NCBI RefSeq assembly: GCF_002210295.1
Contig: NZ_MWQH01000010.1
Span: 1-64,000 of the forward strand
DNA length: 64,000 bases
Origin: Fibrobacter sp. UWB5
Lineage (GTDB): Bacteria; Fibrobacterota; Fibrobacteria; Fibrobacterales; Fibrobacteraceae
Direction: 5' to 3'
The first letter of the stretch is position 1. The number at the start of each line of letters is the position of its first letter. Made by a program: the position numbers and the translations under genes. The notes under the pieces are model-generated. The model had not been told where the DNA came from and searched no databases. It was given only the letters and a program-made list of their open reading frames with translations. Shown here one piece after another: positions 50,345-60,193 of this stretch.

Positions 50345-52585
50345 CTATTCGTTGTAGTAGACGGTGCTTCCTGAAGGGAAGGTGACGCTCTTCTGATAGC
50401 TGGATGTATTGCTTACTTGTGCGGGCTGACCCGTAGTAGCGACCATGTATCTACCCGATATGGTGGGCTTGAATGCGATGTTAGAGGTTCCGTAGTAGTT
50501 GCCGGTTGTAAAGCTCACGTTATAGTTCGTGCCCTTTTCCGAGGAACCGCTACTGAATCCGAGAACCGTTTTGCTGGTGAGGCTTGCAGAACCGTCGGCG
50601 TCGAAGGAGCCGCCCATGCCGCCGCTAATCTGGCATTCAACGATGACAACGCCACCAGAAATGGTGAGTTCGCCGTTGCTGTCAATGCCGTCGGTGTCAC
50701 CGGAGCCAGTCTTTGCGTGGTGTACGCCGCCCGTAATGGTCAGGAAACCGCTGCTGCTTCCCATTCTACCACCCATGCCGCCTCCGGGGCCGAATCCCCA
50801 GTTTGACTGGCCGCTTTGATTGGTGTTGCCTGATCCGTCATTGCCGCCGGCTGCATTCCAGGCGTCATCGGTTCCGTAGACATCGGTAATGCCGCCGTTT
50901 GCCTTGATGTACCAGGCCTCCAGACCTTCATAGGAATTGGTCACGTAGATGGTTCCGTCGTTGATCATGAGGGTAGAGTCGGCATGTACGCCGTCGTTCT
51001 TGGGGGCCGCAATAGTTGTGTAGCCTCCGTTAAAGTAGATGTTCTGGTTGGAATGAACGCCGTCGTCACCAGAGGAAATATCGATCTTTCCGGCATTGAT
51101 GTAAACTCTGTTGTCAGAGACGATGCCTTTGCCGGTCGATGTTACCTTGATGTTCGGCTCAGAAACAGAGTCCTGGACGATGATATAGTTGTAAGCCTGG
51201 ATGCCGTCGTCGCCCGCCTTGGTAATGGTGATGTTTCCGCCCTTGATATTGACAATGCCTTTATTGTCTACTATAGAGCCTGCATCTTCGCCTTCGTCGC
51301 TCTTGATGCCGTCGCCGTTGGTTGCTGCGATGGTAATGTTGCCGTTTTCGATATCCACGATGCCCTTGCCCTTCAAGCCGTTATTTACGGCGGTCACGTT
51401 GATTGTCGTTGCACCGCGGAAGCGCAAGTCGTTGCTGGTGTGAATGCCGTTGTTGTAGTTGCCCTTCACGATTAAGGAGCCTTCGCCCTTGATGGTCAAG
51501 TCGTCCTTGGCGTAAATGCAGGCGCTGGTGGTATCTACCTTCGTTTCGTTGTTGGAATTGACGTAAGTATAAGACTTTGTACGAGTGCTTCCGTCGCTAA
51601 GCGTATTGGTGGTTCCGCTTTTAGCGACCACGAAGGTCTTGCTAGACATCTGTGCGTAAATGGGGGCGTCTGCGGTATTGCTGAGTGTGAGCCCGCGTAG
51701 GTTCAGGTAAACGCCCGAATCGCTCTTGGGAGAATACACGCGGATCTGGGCGTCGGCACCGCTATAGGAACCGCTAAAGTCGTAGTCGCCGGCGCAGGTA
51801 ATAACGACTTCGCCGCCGGTAACCGTGACGCAGCTGTTGTTGTTTTCAACGCTAGCACCGTTTGCGGCATAGGTGATTGCCGGCACGTTGCCATTCGATG
51901 TGGTGGTGGCGCTGCTGCTCGGAGTCACGTTTGCAGAGCTGTTAGGCGTTGCATTCGAACTGCTCGATACCTGCGTTGCTGTCTCGGAAGACGAGGAACG
52001 GTCCGGTTGAGAGGCGCTGCTTGCGGCTGTTTCAGGATCTTCGGATTTCTCGGAAGAACTGCTTGCCGGTGCAATCGTCGAAAGAGAATTCTTGTTGCAG
52101 TCTGCATCAAAGTAATAGAGACTTCCGTCGTCATTCTTGTAGTAAGAAATGCCGTTTACGGAATAGAGAGCCTTGTCGGTGGTACAAGACTGCGTTTCGC
52201 TTGCTGGTTCGGAATCCGTTGAATCCTCTGCGGGTTTGTCGGCGGATACCGTAGAGTCGCTAGGCGTCGTTGTGCCTACATCTGTGCTGGTTTCGATAGG
52301 ATCTGCGGTGTTATTTTCAGTGGACCCCGGCGTGGCTTCGGGAAACCCGTAGCTTCCGTCTGCATTGATCCAGAAGGCAAGTGTCCCTTCGGTATCGAGG
52401 CAAAGTGTTTCTCCGCTTGCGCCCTGCATGGCTGCGTAGCCGTCATAGACGCATGCGTTAGTGGTGATTCCTGTAGCATCGGCGAGATTGTCTTTGGGGC
52501 TGGTAGAGCTGCTGTCGCTCGAACATCCGGCAATAAGGCCTCCTGCTACAAGGGTAGTAATTCCCAAACAATTCCTTGTAAGCAT
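50345..52585 (-). CDS. Cthe_2159-like beta-helix lipoprotein
   Basis: A 746-residue exported lipoprotein. Lipobox LIAGC follows MLTRNCLGITTLVAGG; Ser-rich linkers occupy about 170-270. From about 275 on, parallel beta-helix rungs appear (VTVTGGEVVITCAGDYDFSG, DDLTIKGEGSLIVKG, NGIHTSNDLRFRG, NGLKGKGIVDIENGNIT, GDDGIQAYNYI), characteristic of the Cthe_2159 family, whose founding member binds polygalacturonic acid and calcium. Role: probable pectin or polysaccharide binding at the surface. I chose the ATG at 52585, which has AGAGGA upstream; the extra 50 codons of the longer frame are spurious. Confidence 0.85.
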   Translation of the reverse strand: MLTRNCLGITTLVAGGLIAGCSSDSSSTSPKDNLADATGITTNACVYDGYAAMQGASGETLCLDTEGTLAFWINADGSYGFPEATPGSTENNTADPIETSTDVGTTTPSDSTVSADKPAEDSTDSEPASETQSCTTDKALYSVNGISYYKNDDGSLYYFDADCNKNSLSTIAPASSSSEKSEDPETAASSASQPDRSSSSETATQVSSSSNATPNSSANVTPSSSATTTSNGNVPAITYAANGASVENNNSCVTVTGGEVVITCAGDYDFSGSYSGADAQIRVYSPKSDSGVYLNLRGLTLSNTADAPIYAQMSSKTFVVAKSGTTNTLSDGSTRTKSYTYVNSNNETKVDTTSACIYAKDDLTIKGEGSLIVKGNYNNGIHTSNDLRFRGATTINVTAVNNGLKGKGIVDIENGNITIAATNGDGIKSDEGEDAGSIVDNKGIVNIKGGNITITKAGDDGIQAYNYIIVQDSVSEPNIKVTSTGKGIVSDNRVYINAGKIDISSGDDGVHSNQNIYFNGGYTTIAAPKNDGVHADSTLMINDGTIYVTNSYEGLEAWYIKANGGITDVYGTDDAWNAAGGNDGSGNTNQSGQSNWGFGPGGGMGGRMGSSSGFLTITGGVHHAKTGSGDTDGIDSNGELTISGGVVIVECQISGGMGGSFDADGSASLTSKTVLGFSSGSSEKGTNYNVSFTTGNYYGTSNIAFKPTISGRYMVATTGQPAQVSNTSSYQKSVTFPSGSTVYYNE

Positions 52586-52816
52586 GATTTCCTCTTTTAT
52601 GGGGGTTGTTTTGTTTTTATGAAAGATACATAGTGGAACAATCCGTTTTAAACAAAAAAGTGACTTAATAAAAAAAACAGAAAACATAATTTGGAACGAA
52701 TTTTCCCGTTCGGAACAAATCGCTCCAAAATGCACCCGTTGCGTTGTTTACAACAATTAAAAAGCTATCTTTTGAAATAGAATACGCCATTTTGATTCTT
52801 GAAAAATCGAGACGTT

Positions 52817-54355
52817 ATGAAAATATCACTGTCTAAGCCGTTTGCCCTTTTGGTGGCAGCCATGCTTTCTGTACCGGCATTTGCAGCATCGCCTGTAGTC
52901 GGTCCTGAAAATATCCGCAATTTGCGACTCCTTGAAAATTCTCCGATGCTGTTTGATTTGCATCGTGTAACGACAGGGGAGGGGCGTCAGTTCTTCGCCT
53001 ATCCGCATCGCGATACGACTTTCCGCAAGAACTTTGTCGACTCCGAAAGAAATGCATTGCTTTACTACGATAATGAAAACGGCGCTGCGGTTTCGGGACA
53101 CGGTTCGGCTTTTGAAAAAAAGAGCCCGCGTATGGGGCTTGCCATGTCGCTTGTGGGTGGCCTGGATTATCGCGGCGGTGAAGCGCTGAATGATACCATT
53201 TGGCCGGGAATCGATGGCGGTATCTACCTGCGCGGTTATGCGGATTCCATTGACTTTGTGCTGGATGCCCGTATTTATGACGAAGGCCATTCGGCTGATC
53301 GTCCCAGGTCTTTTGATGGGGAGTTTCTGGAAAACCAGAAATCGGAAGATAATTCGGGTCTCGAATACACGAGTTATGCCCGCTACCGTGCGCACATTGC
53401 GTTGAATTACGATTGGCTGCGTTTGGACTTTGGTCGCGACGTGATGCACTGGGGCCCGGGCTATTACAATAACCTGAGCTTGAATCAGTTTGCGCTCCCG
53501 TACAACATGCTTTCGCTCGACATGCAATTCGGCCCGTTGCGCGTTCTTTCGTTCTATGGCGACTTGCGCATTTATCCCGGTATGGGAATGAACAACAAGG
53601 ATGAAACGCGCAACATCTTCGGTCATCGCTATGAACTGGCTGTGGGCAATGCCACGTTCGGTATCAGCGAACTCCAGATCCAGTACGACAACTTGAAGCC
53701 TTGGCTTTTTGTGCCGGTGGTTCCCTTGTTCATGGAAAAGGGCAATTATTCCGAAGACAGCAATAACGGTTCCCTTTCTTTCGACTTTAACTACCGCCTG
53801 TTCCGTTCGCTCCGAGTCTACAGCGAATTCTTCCTGGACGATATGGAAAGCCCGGTGAGCCTCGTGAAAAACGACAACATTGAAGCCAAGTGGGCTTGGA
53901 TGGCCGGTATGCATGGCGCCCATGATTTCAAGATCAAGTCCCATTTGTTGGAATCGGGCTTTATCGCAGAATATGCCCGCATCGAGCCTTACGTGTATTC
54001 GCACTTCCATGCGAATACGGCGCAGATGGCGCACTTGGGCCGTCCGCTGGGTAGCCAGGCTGGCCCGAACAGCCAGACGATTGACTTTACGGCTTACGGT
54101 CGCTTGGACCATCATATTTTTGCTTCGCTTCGTAACACTTGGTTCTGGAAGGGAACGGATTACGGCAGCGCTTTAAACGATACCACACCTAGGGTGGATC
54201 ACATGAGAATCCATAAGCGCTTCTTGAGGGGCGCGAATATGGAATATTCCCTTACGCCTTCGATCAGCTACGAAGGCCAGTACGTGTTTTTCCTTGGCGA
54301 GATTACGTTGTTCAACGACGAAAAGGTTTACTTAAGAACAGGATTCAAGTGGTAG
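52817..54355 (+). CDS. Wzi-like outer-membrane beta-barrel protein
   Basis: A 512-residue exported protein with signal peptide MKISLSKPFALLVAAMLSVPAFA. The rest alternates polar and aromatic residues as in outer-membrane barrels and ends in Trp (FKW). LRLDFGRDVMHWGPGYYNN and LSLNQFALPYNMLSLD match the capsule-assembly Wzi family. It may anchor surface polysaccharide. The start is ATG 52817; a TTG six codons upstream is less likely. Confidence 0.8.
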   Translation: MKISLSKPFALLVAAMLSVPAFAASPVVGPENIRNLRLLENSPMLFDLHRVTTGEGRQFFAYPHRDTTFRKNFVDSERNALLYYDNENGAAVSGHGSAFEKKSPRMGLAMSLVGGLDYRGGEALNDTIWPGIDGGIYLRGYADSIDFVLDARIYDEGHSADRPRSFDGEFLENQKSEDNSGLEYTSYARYRAHIALNYDWLRLDFGRDVMHWGPGYYNNLSLNQFALPYNMLSLDMQFGPLRVLSFYGDLRIYPGMGMNNKDETRNIFGHRYELAVGNATFGISELQIQYDNLKPWLFVPVVPLFMEKGNYSEDSNNGSLSFDFNYRLFRSLRVYSEFFLDDMESPVSLVKNDNIEAKWAWMAGMHGAHDFKIKSHLLESGFIAEYARIEPYVYSHFHANTAQMAHLGRPLGSQAGPNSQTIDFTAYGRLDHHIFASLRNTWFWKGTDYGSALNDTTPRVDHMRIHKRFLRGANMEYSLTPSISYEGQYVFFLGEITLFNDEKVYLRTGFKW

Positions 54356-54358
54356 TCT

Positions 54359-55672
54359 ATGCAAAAGCCTGAACTCTTAGCTCCTGCCGGCGACCTTGTT
54401 CGCATGAAGTATGCCTTCGCTTACGGCGCCGACGCCGTGTATGCGGGCCAACCGGCCTTTTCGCTCCGTGCCCGTGAAAACGGATTCAAGAATTTGGATG
54501 ATCTTGCCGCAGGTATTGAATACGCCCACCGCTTGGGCAAAAAGTTTTACCTCACGAGCAACGTCATCCCGCGCAATGTGAAGGTGGAGGCCTTCCAGAA
54601 CGCTTTGCTTGCAGCCATTGATTTGAAACCCGATGCGCTGATCGTGGCCGATCCTGGCTTTGTGGGTTGGCTCCGCGAAGTACGACCGGAGGTCGAAGTT
54701 CATTTGTCTGTGCAGGCGAATACGACGAATTACCTGGCCGCCAAGTTCTGGCATGACTTGGGTGTGCGTCGCGTGATTTTGAGTCGCGAACTTCGCTTGT
54801 CCGAAATTCTGGAAATCAAGAATCGCTTGCCGGATCTGGAACTGGAAGTGTTTGTGCATGGTGCGGTTTGTATGTCGATGTCTGGCCGTTGTATGCTCAG
54901 CAATTGGGTGACTCGCCGCGATGCAAACCAAGGTGCCTGTGACAACAGTTGCCGTATGCCTTACCGCCTGTATGCCAATCCGGAACCGCAGTGCGAAGAC
55001 TATCGCGAGCATGAGGGCTCTTTCAGCCTGCAGCGCACGGATCGCCCGGAACTGGACCCGATTGCCTTGGACGAAGACACTTGGGGTACGTACTTCATGA
55101 GCAGCCGCGATATTTGCGCTATCGACGTAATTCCGGAACTGATGGCGGCGGGGCTCGATTCGTTCAAGATCGAAGGACGTACCAAGTCGGTGTATTACTT
55201 GAGCCAGGTGGTGCGTGCCTATCGTATGGCAATTGATTCTTGCGCCGCACAAATGGAACAGGGAATTGCGACGGAATCGGTCAAGGTGGCTGACGATGCT
55301 TATCGCGCGATTTCGTTTGTGGATGGCCGCGGCTTTATGCCAGGATTCTTGCGCGGTCCCTTGCCACAGAATTACGAGTCCACTCACGAAGAGGCTCCCG
55401 GCGGCTGCGTGGCAGCCCAGGTCATTGCCTACGACGCAAACACGAATTCTTGCCGCGTGAATGTCAAGAACCCCTTCTCGATAGACGATTCTCTCGCTCT
55501 GATGACTCCCTCGGGAATGGCTCGTTGCAAAATTGATTCAATGAAGGATTTCAAGGGCGGGGACGTGGATCGCTTGCATCCGGGTACCGAAGGCGTCGTT
55601 TTCTTACAAGAAGGTGTTGAAAATCTTTCTTCTAATGCGAATTTTGCCTTTTTCGTGCGCGAAATCACATAA
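54359..55672 (+). CDS. Peptidase U32 family protein
   Basis: A 437-residue protein of the U32 family; members such as TrhP/YegQ are needed for tRNA U34 hydroxylation, others were described as collagenases. The N-terminal TIM-barrel-like domain has LLAPAGDLVRMKYAFAYGADAVY. The signature LEVFVHGAVCMSMSGRCMLS with NQGACDNSCRMPYRLY (about 162-203) carries the four Cys for an Fe-S cluster. A C-terminal beta-barrel follows (about 340-437). It starts 3 nt after the Wzi-like gene. Confidence 0.9.
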   Translation: MQKPELLAPAGDLVRMKYAFAYGADAVYAGQPAFSLRARENGFKNLDDLAAGIEYAHRLGKKFYLTSNVIPRNVKVEAFQNALLAAIDLKPDALIVADPGFVGWLREVRPEVEVHLSVQANTTNYLAAKFWHDLGVRRVILSRELRLSEILEIKNRLPDLELEVFVHGAVCMSMSGRCMLSNWVTRRDANQGACDNSCRMPYRLYANPEPQCEDYREHEGSFSLQRTDRPELDPIALDEDTWGTYFMSSRDICAIDVIPELMAAGLDSFKIEGRTKSVYYLSQVVRAYRMAIDSCAAQMEQGIATESVKVADDAYRAISFVDGRGFMPGFLRGPLPQNYESTHEEAPGGCVAAQVIAYDANTNSCRVNVKNPFSIDDSLALMTPSGMARCKIDSMKDFKGGDVDRLHPGTEGVVFLQEGVENLSSNANFAFFVREIT

Positions 55673-55701
55673 AATTTGAATTTTTTATAAATTTATAGCG
55701 T

Positions 55702-56136
55702 ATGGCTGTCGACGAAGCGACAAAGAAACAAGACGAATTGGAACTTTATCAGATTGATGATAAAGCCATTATGCCTTTCTTTGAATGCCACCGCGAAGAA
55801 CTGAAGCAGTTTATTCAGGATCGCAAGGGGCAGAATCTCTCGCTTTTGGAATTGCTCAAGCAGTTTATCCGCACCTACAAGCTCCCGTTTAACATGCAGC
55901 GCTATATGTCCGTACAGACGACATACATCAAGCAGGTGCTGCAGGAACGCATGCAGGACCGCCAGGTGGCGGTAAGCCGCTGGATCCAGGAACACGCCGG
56001 TCGTCACCGCAGTCGCATGATCCAGCTGCAGTGCCTTTATCTGGACCGCATCAAGGATCGACTCCTGCCTCAAATCCAGAATATGCTGGAGCAGCGGATC
56101 GAAAACCTCCAGTCGAAACTGGACGAAAATAAATAG
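55702..56136 (+). CDS. Hypothetical helical protein
   Basis: Unrecognised 144-residue protein, almost entirely helical and charged (KKQDELELYQIDD, EELKQFIQDRKGQNLSLLELLKQF, RIKDRLLPQIQNMLEQRIENLQ). No signal peptide or membrane segment. TTTATA lies just before the ATG, so its mRNA may be nearly leaderless. The C-terminal 40 residues could form a coiled coil. It precedes the AT-rich region upstream of the DnaA homologue. Confidence 0.65.
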   Translation: MAVDEATKKQDELELYQIDDKAIMPFFECHREELKQFIQDRKGQNLSLLELLKQFIRTYKLPFNMQRYMSVQTTYIKQVLQERMQDRQVAVSRWIQEHAGRHRSRMIQLQCLYLDRIKDRLLPQIQNMLEQRIENLQSKLDENK

Positions 56137-56505
56137 ACCGCTAAATCATTGACAATCAATATCTTCTATGAAAAATTGCCGTTTTTTGACTAAAAAAGGC
56201 GATTATTTTTTTGTATGCTTTTTGCATTGGTGGTAATTTGAGCACTAAAAGTATACTTTTTCTTGTCAAGACATGCAACAAAATTTTTCTGTTGATAAAG
56301 TGTTCTAATCATAGGGAGTCTATCTTGACTGCGGAGTGATTAAAAGAGTGATTTGTTTGCAACAATGCGGTAAGTTTTGGGAATAAATATTTTTTTGGCT
56401 TTTTTACGCTAAAAACGCCGTTTTTAGAAAAAAATGTGCGCTCCCGATTATTTTCTTGTATGCTTTATTTAATTTTTTCATGCTTTTTTAGATGATTGGT
56501 AGAAC
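56137..56505. other. 369-nt AT-rich region upstream of the DnaA homologue
   Basis: No gene. It has long A/T runs, the word TTGTATGCTTT twice (about 56212 and 56454) with CATGCTTTTT nearby, and one TTATCAACA-type DnaA-box-like word (minus strand, about 56293-56301). The hairpin-forming AAAACGCCGTTTT is at about 56411. It could be a promoter region bound by the DnaA homologue or a replication origin; one box is weak evidence. Confidence 0.4.
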
Positions 56506-57981
56506 GTGACAAACTCTGTTGCTCTTTTGAATTCTGAATCTTCGGTCTGGCAGCTGACACTGGACCGTTTGCGCCTGGAATGTAATGACTATTTTGGCCT
56601 GACCATTCTGGATACGGTTAAATACGAAGGTGTTTTTGATGGTTTTGTCCAGCTTTCCGTTCCTGATGAACTGCGTGAAAACTGGGTGAAGGCGCATTAT
56701 GCGGATATTATGCGCAAGGCTTTTTCTGAAGTCCTTGGCGAATCCTTTGTCGATTTCAAGATTTCTATTGCAGCCGCCGAAAAGAACGTGCAGGTGATGG
56801 CGACTCCGGCCGCCCCGAAGATTCCTCCTGTGCATGCACCCCGTGCTGCTGCCCCCAAGAAGCGTCCGCGCATTAAGCTTGCGTTGTATGCCGACTATAC
56901 GTTCGAAAACTTTATCGAGGGCGATTGTAACAGTACTGCCTGCGAAGCTTGCAAGTCGGTTGCCGAAAATCCGGGCGATCCGGCCCTGAATCCGCTTTTT
57001 GTGTATGGCAAGTCCGGTCTTGGCAAAACCCATTTGCTCCAGTCGATTGCCGCCCAGATCGTGAAAACGAAGCCCAATACGCGCGTCGTCTATTGCCAGG
57101 CTTTTGATTTCGTGCACGATGCTACGGCCATGTACAAGGCCCTGAAACTCAAGACGGGTAACGCCCGCCAACTCGCCGAAGCATTCCAGGATAAATACGA
57201 AAATTGCGATGTCTTGCTTCTGGACGACATCCAGCTTCTGGAATACAAGAAGTTCTGCCAGGAAAAGCTTGCTATCTTGATCAGGCATTTGCGTACGCTC
57301 GGAAAGCAGGTCGTGTTGTCTTGCGACCGTCATCCTTCCAACTTTAACCGCTTGGAAGAGGGCGAAGCTGCGCCTGAACGCAAGTTGCCGAACGCGATTC
57401 CGAGCATTTCGGCAAAGTTGCTTGCTCCGCTGGAATCTTGTGTCGCTGTCGGTATCGATGTTCCGGACCTCACGACAAGAATCAAGCTGATTCAAAAGAA
57501 ATCGATGAACATTCCGTTTCTCGATCGTGACCGCGAAGAAATCTGCAGGTACCTTTCGCTCCCGCCGCGTGAAAATGTTCGCGTGATCGAGGGTATGCTG
57601 AACGGTATTCGTGCCTTGAATCAGTTCCGCGACGAGAATCTCGACTTGAACGTGGTGAAGCGCCTGGTGGCTCCTCCGGGAACGACCGGTGTCGAAGAAC
57701 TTACGGTCAAGGGCATTGCTGAAACGGTTGCCCTGGAATTCGATACGGATTTGATGGCGCTTTCGAGCAAGCGTCAAGATGCTGGTGTCGCTTTGCCGCG
57801 CAAGGTTGCCATGTACCTTAGCCGCGAAATGACAAATACCTCTCTTGTGAATATCGGCGAATTCTTTAATAGGGATTACTCTTCTGTTATCGCCGCAATC
57901 CGTTCACTTGTAAAGCAGATGGATAATGACGAAGACCTTGCCCGCAAGGTCAAGGATATCCGCTATTTGCTGGAAGCCTAG
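56506..57981 (+). CDS. DnaA homologue, divergent
   Basis: A 491-residue protein with full DnaA architecture: domain I (WQLTLDRLRLECNDYFGLTI, about 15-85), linker (90-120), AAA+ domain with Walker A GKSGLGKT (168-175) and Walker B DVLLLDDIQ (235-243), and domain IV (about 395-491). Two features are atypical. The box VII segment reads AKLLAPLESCVAV, so the arginine finger of RxxSRF is lost. The DNA-contact signature GGRDHTTVxHA is FNRDYSSVIAA. No dnaN follows; the next gene is an epimerase. It may be a paralogue of the true initiator or a lineage-specific initiator. Confidence 0.85.
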   Translation: MTNSVALLNSESSVWQLTLDRLRLECNDYFGLTILDTVKYEGVFDGFVQLSVPDELRENWVKAHYADIMRKAFSEVLGESFVDFKISIAAAEKNVQVMATPAAPKIPPVHAPRAAAPKKRPRIKLALYADYTFENFIEGDCNSTACEACKSVAENPGDPALNPLFVYGKSGLGKTHLLQSIAAQIVKTKPNTRVVYCQAFDFVHDATAMYKALKLKTGNARQLAEAFQDKYENCDVLLLDDIQLLEYKKFCQEKLAILIRHLRTLGKQVVLSCDRHPSNFNRLEEGEAAPERKLPNAIPSISAKLLAPLESCVAVGIDVPDLTTRIKLIQKKSMNIPFLDRDREEICRYLSLPPRENVRVIEGMLNGIRALNQFRDENLDLNVVKRLVAPPGTTGVEELTVKGIAETVALEFDTDLMALSSKRQDAGVALPRKVAMYLSREMTNTSLVNIGEFFNRDYSSVIAAIRSLVKQMDNDEDLARKVKDIRYLLEA

Positions 57982-57983
57982 CA

Positions 57984-58865
57984 ATGATTGCTTTGGTGAC
58001 GGGTGGCGCAGGCGTCGTAGGGAAGGCGCTCTGTCGGGAACTTTTAGCGTGCGGTGTGTGTGTTCGCGTGCTTGTGCTCCCGGGCGATACCCAGGCTGGG
58101 TTTTTACCCGAGGGGGTGGAGGTTTTTTATGGGGATGTGTCGGACGCGGAATCGATCCGCGAAGCCTTTGTCGGCGTAGATTTGGTGTACCATCTCGCCG
58201 CGATACTCCTTTCGACTAAACCGGGTGCCTTTGAGCGCATCAATGCCGGTGGAACGTGCAATGTCGTTGCCGTTGCCCAAGAGGCCCACGTAAAGCGCTT
58301 GGTCTATGTTTCTAGCATTTCGGTAACGTATCCCGTGCTGACGGAGTATGGCAAAAGTAAGTTGGCGGGGGAGTCGTATGTCAAGAATTCCGGTTTGCAA
58401 TGGACAATCGTTCGCCCGACGCTTGTCATCAGTTCTCCTATCGGTACCGGCGGAATTGAATTCAATATGTTCGTAGCCTACGTGAAGCGTTTCCCGGTGT
58501 ATTTGATGCCGGGTGGGGGCAAGTGCCTCAAGCGCCCCGTTAAAAGTACGGATTTGGTCAAGGGCATCGCCTTGGCGGGCCTTTCTGAACGTGCGGTCGG
58601 TAAAACGTATGCCCTGGCTGGGGAGATTGTGCTTTCGATGGCGGATATGGCCAAGGCGGTCTTGAAACAGGCCGGTAAGCACCATTTGATGATTCCGCTC
58701 CCGTGGTGGATTTCCAAAAAACTCGCTGTCCTTAAAAGTTGGATTGGCGGGCGCCCGGTGACTGCGGAACAAGCCTTGGCTGGCTTTTTGTATGACGCCG
58801 CGCCCGATATCGAGAATGCCAAGGCCGATTTAGGCTATGAGCCCGGTTCTCCCTTAGAAATTTGA
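57984..58865 (+). CDS. NAD-dependent epimerase/dehydratase family protein
   Basis: A 293-residue extended short-chain dehydrogenase. The Rossmann motif VTGGAGVVGKAL (about 5-16), VYHLAA (about 71-76), the SS-S-x and catalytic YGKSK (about 122-126; Tyr-x3-Lys) are present. The C terminus resembles sterol or nucleotide-sugar dehydrogenase relatives. Substrate not predictable from sequence. It starts 2 nt after the DnaA homologue, so they are probably co-transcribed, which is odd for a replication gene. Confidence 0.85.
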   Translation: MIALVTGGAGVVGKALCRELLACGVCVRVLVLPGDTQAGFLPEGVEVFYGDVSDAESIREAFVGVDLVYHLAAILLSTKPGAFERINAGGTCNVVAVAQEAHVKRLVYVSSISVTYPVLTEYGKSKLAGESYVKNSGLQWTIVRPTLVISSPIGTGGIEFNMFVAYVKRFPVYLMPGGGKCLKRPVKSTDLVKGIALAGLSERAVGKTYALAGEIVLSMADMAKAVLKQAGKHHLMIPLPWWISKKLAVLKSWIGGRPVTAEQALAGFLYDAAPDIENAKADLGYEPGSPLEI

Positions 58866-58956
58866 GTCAAAAAGCGTTTTTTATCACAAAAAAACGCATT
58901 CTGTTTACATCGCCGGCATTTTTGTATATATTCGTATGCAGAAAAACGAGGTATTT

Positions 58957-60111
58957 ATGAATTTTAAAGCTTGTTCGGCGGTCGCTTCCGCCTTTGCCAT
59001 GTCTTTGATGCTTGCCGCTTGCGGCAGCGATGACAATTCGTCGAATGTGGAACGCGGTGAAGACAGTTCTTCGAGCGTTAAGGAATCGTCTTCTTCTGTC
59101 GAAGAATCTTCGTCTTCTGCCGCTCCGGAACTTCCGAAGGGCTTGCGTGCTGCAACCTTGGAAGATCTTGAAAAGAACATGACTCTTGGTGAAATGTTCG
59201 GAACGCAGATTTATCTTGCTGCCGGTGCAAAGCAGGGGGTGTTCTCTATCTGGATTCCCGATACGGCATGGATTGCGGTCCGCTCGGATTTCGAAAACGG
59301 CGTGATTGAATACGGCAAGTCCAACGGTTCGTTCATGGGTATCAATTCGAAGGCTTCGGATGATATGCAGAAGTTCTTTGAAAAATCCGGCAAGCTCCAG
59401 TTTGTCGTCAAGGACGAAAAGAAACTGCAGGTCTCGATCAACGATGGCGACTATATCGATGTCGAAAAGGCCAATGTGCCCGTATCTACGAACTGGATTT
59501 CGGACGGTACCCAGTTGCAGGGTGTCAAGCTTTCTTGCAAGAACGGTGACACCAAGCAGGTCTATTCGTTCTACAAGGGCCGCTATGTTGTCGAAGAAAC
59601 GGTCAAGGAAGAATCGAGCTGGTCTGCGGGCTACTACGATATCGAACGCAGCCACTTGCTGATGCTTCCGGTATTCTTCGATCAGGCGGTTTATTCGCTG
59701 GTCTCGACCCAGGTCAGCACCGATTTCGACCTGAATATGGATACGGGGGAATCGTACAAGTGCGAAAAGTCCTCGATTAAGTATAAGGATATCGACAAGG
59801 AATCCTTGGCGGGCGAATGGGTCGCTCCTGAAAATGGCCTTGACTGGACGCTTACGCTCAAGAAATCGGGCGATTACTCCGTTGTCGCTAAGAAGGGTGC
59901 CAATACCGAAGAACTCAAGTCCGGCATTTGGGATGTCTATGGTGATGTCCTTATGCTCAAGAATTCCAGCTGCATGCGCCCCAGCGAATGCGCCTCGGCG
60001 GTCAAGGGTTCTATCGAAGGCTTTGACGCCAAGAAGGGTTTCACCTTCAACCATGATGACGACGATACTCCGGCGGTGCCCACGACTTGGACGCTCCCGC
60101 AGTACGAATAA
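58957..60111 (+). CDS. Lipoprotein with poly-Ser linker
   Basis: A 384-residue exported lipoprotein: signal peptide with lipobox LMLAAC (about 14-19), then GSDDNSSN and an SSSS/Glu-rich linker (about 25-50). The rest is beta-rich with no family recognised (GVFSIWIPDTAWIAVRSDF, WTLTLKKSGDYSVVAKKG, GIWDVYGDVLMLKNSSC). I chose the ATG at 58957, which begins the signal peptide; the GAGG upstream supports it. Surface-exposed, function unknown. Confidence 0.75.
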   Translation: MNFKACSAVASAFAMSLMLAACGSDDNSSNVERGEDSSSSVKESSSSVEESSSSAAPELPKGLRAATLEDLEKNMTLGEMFGTQIYLAAGAKQGVFSIWIPDTAWIAVRSDFENGVIEYGKSNGSFMGINSKASDDMQKFFEKSGKLQFVVKDEKKLQVSINDGDYIDVEKANVPVSTNWISDGTQLQGVKLSCKNGDTKQVYSFYKGRYVVEETVKEESSWSAGYYDIERSHLLMLPVFFDQAVYSLVSTQVSTDFDLNMDTGESYKCEKSSIKYKDIDKESLAGEWVAPENGLDWTLTLKKSGDYSVVAKKGANTEELKSGIWDVYGDVLMLKNSSCMRPSECASAVKGSIEGFDAKKGFTFNHDDDDTPAVPTTWTLPQYE

Positions 60112-60140
60112 GCGTCGATGAACGTGCTTTTCTAGAAAAC

Positions 60141-60178
60141 AAAACGCTCCGCTTCAAAGCGGGGCGTTTTAATTTTTT
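60141..60178. terminator. Terminator between convergent genes
   Basis: AAAACGC and GCGTTTT with inner CCGCTT/AGCGG, followed by a long T-run on the plus strand. Confidence 0.85.
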
Positions 60179-60193
60179 TTAAAAGGCTTTTGA

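Noticed and set aside
53877-54176. Short plus- and minus-strand frames inside the Wzi-like gene
   Set aside because: Out-of-frame shadows with no ribosome site or family features.
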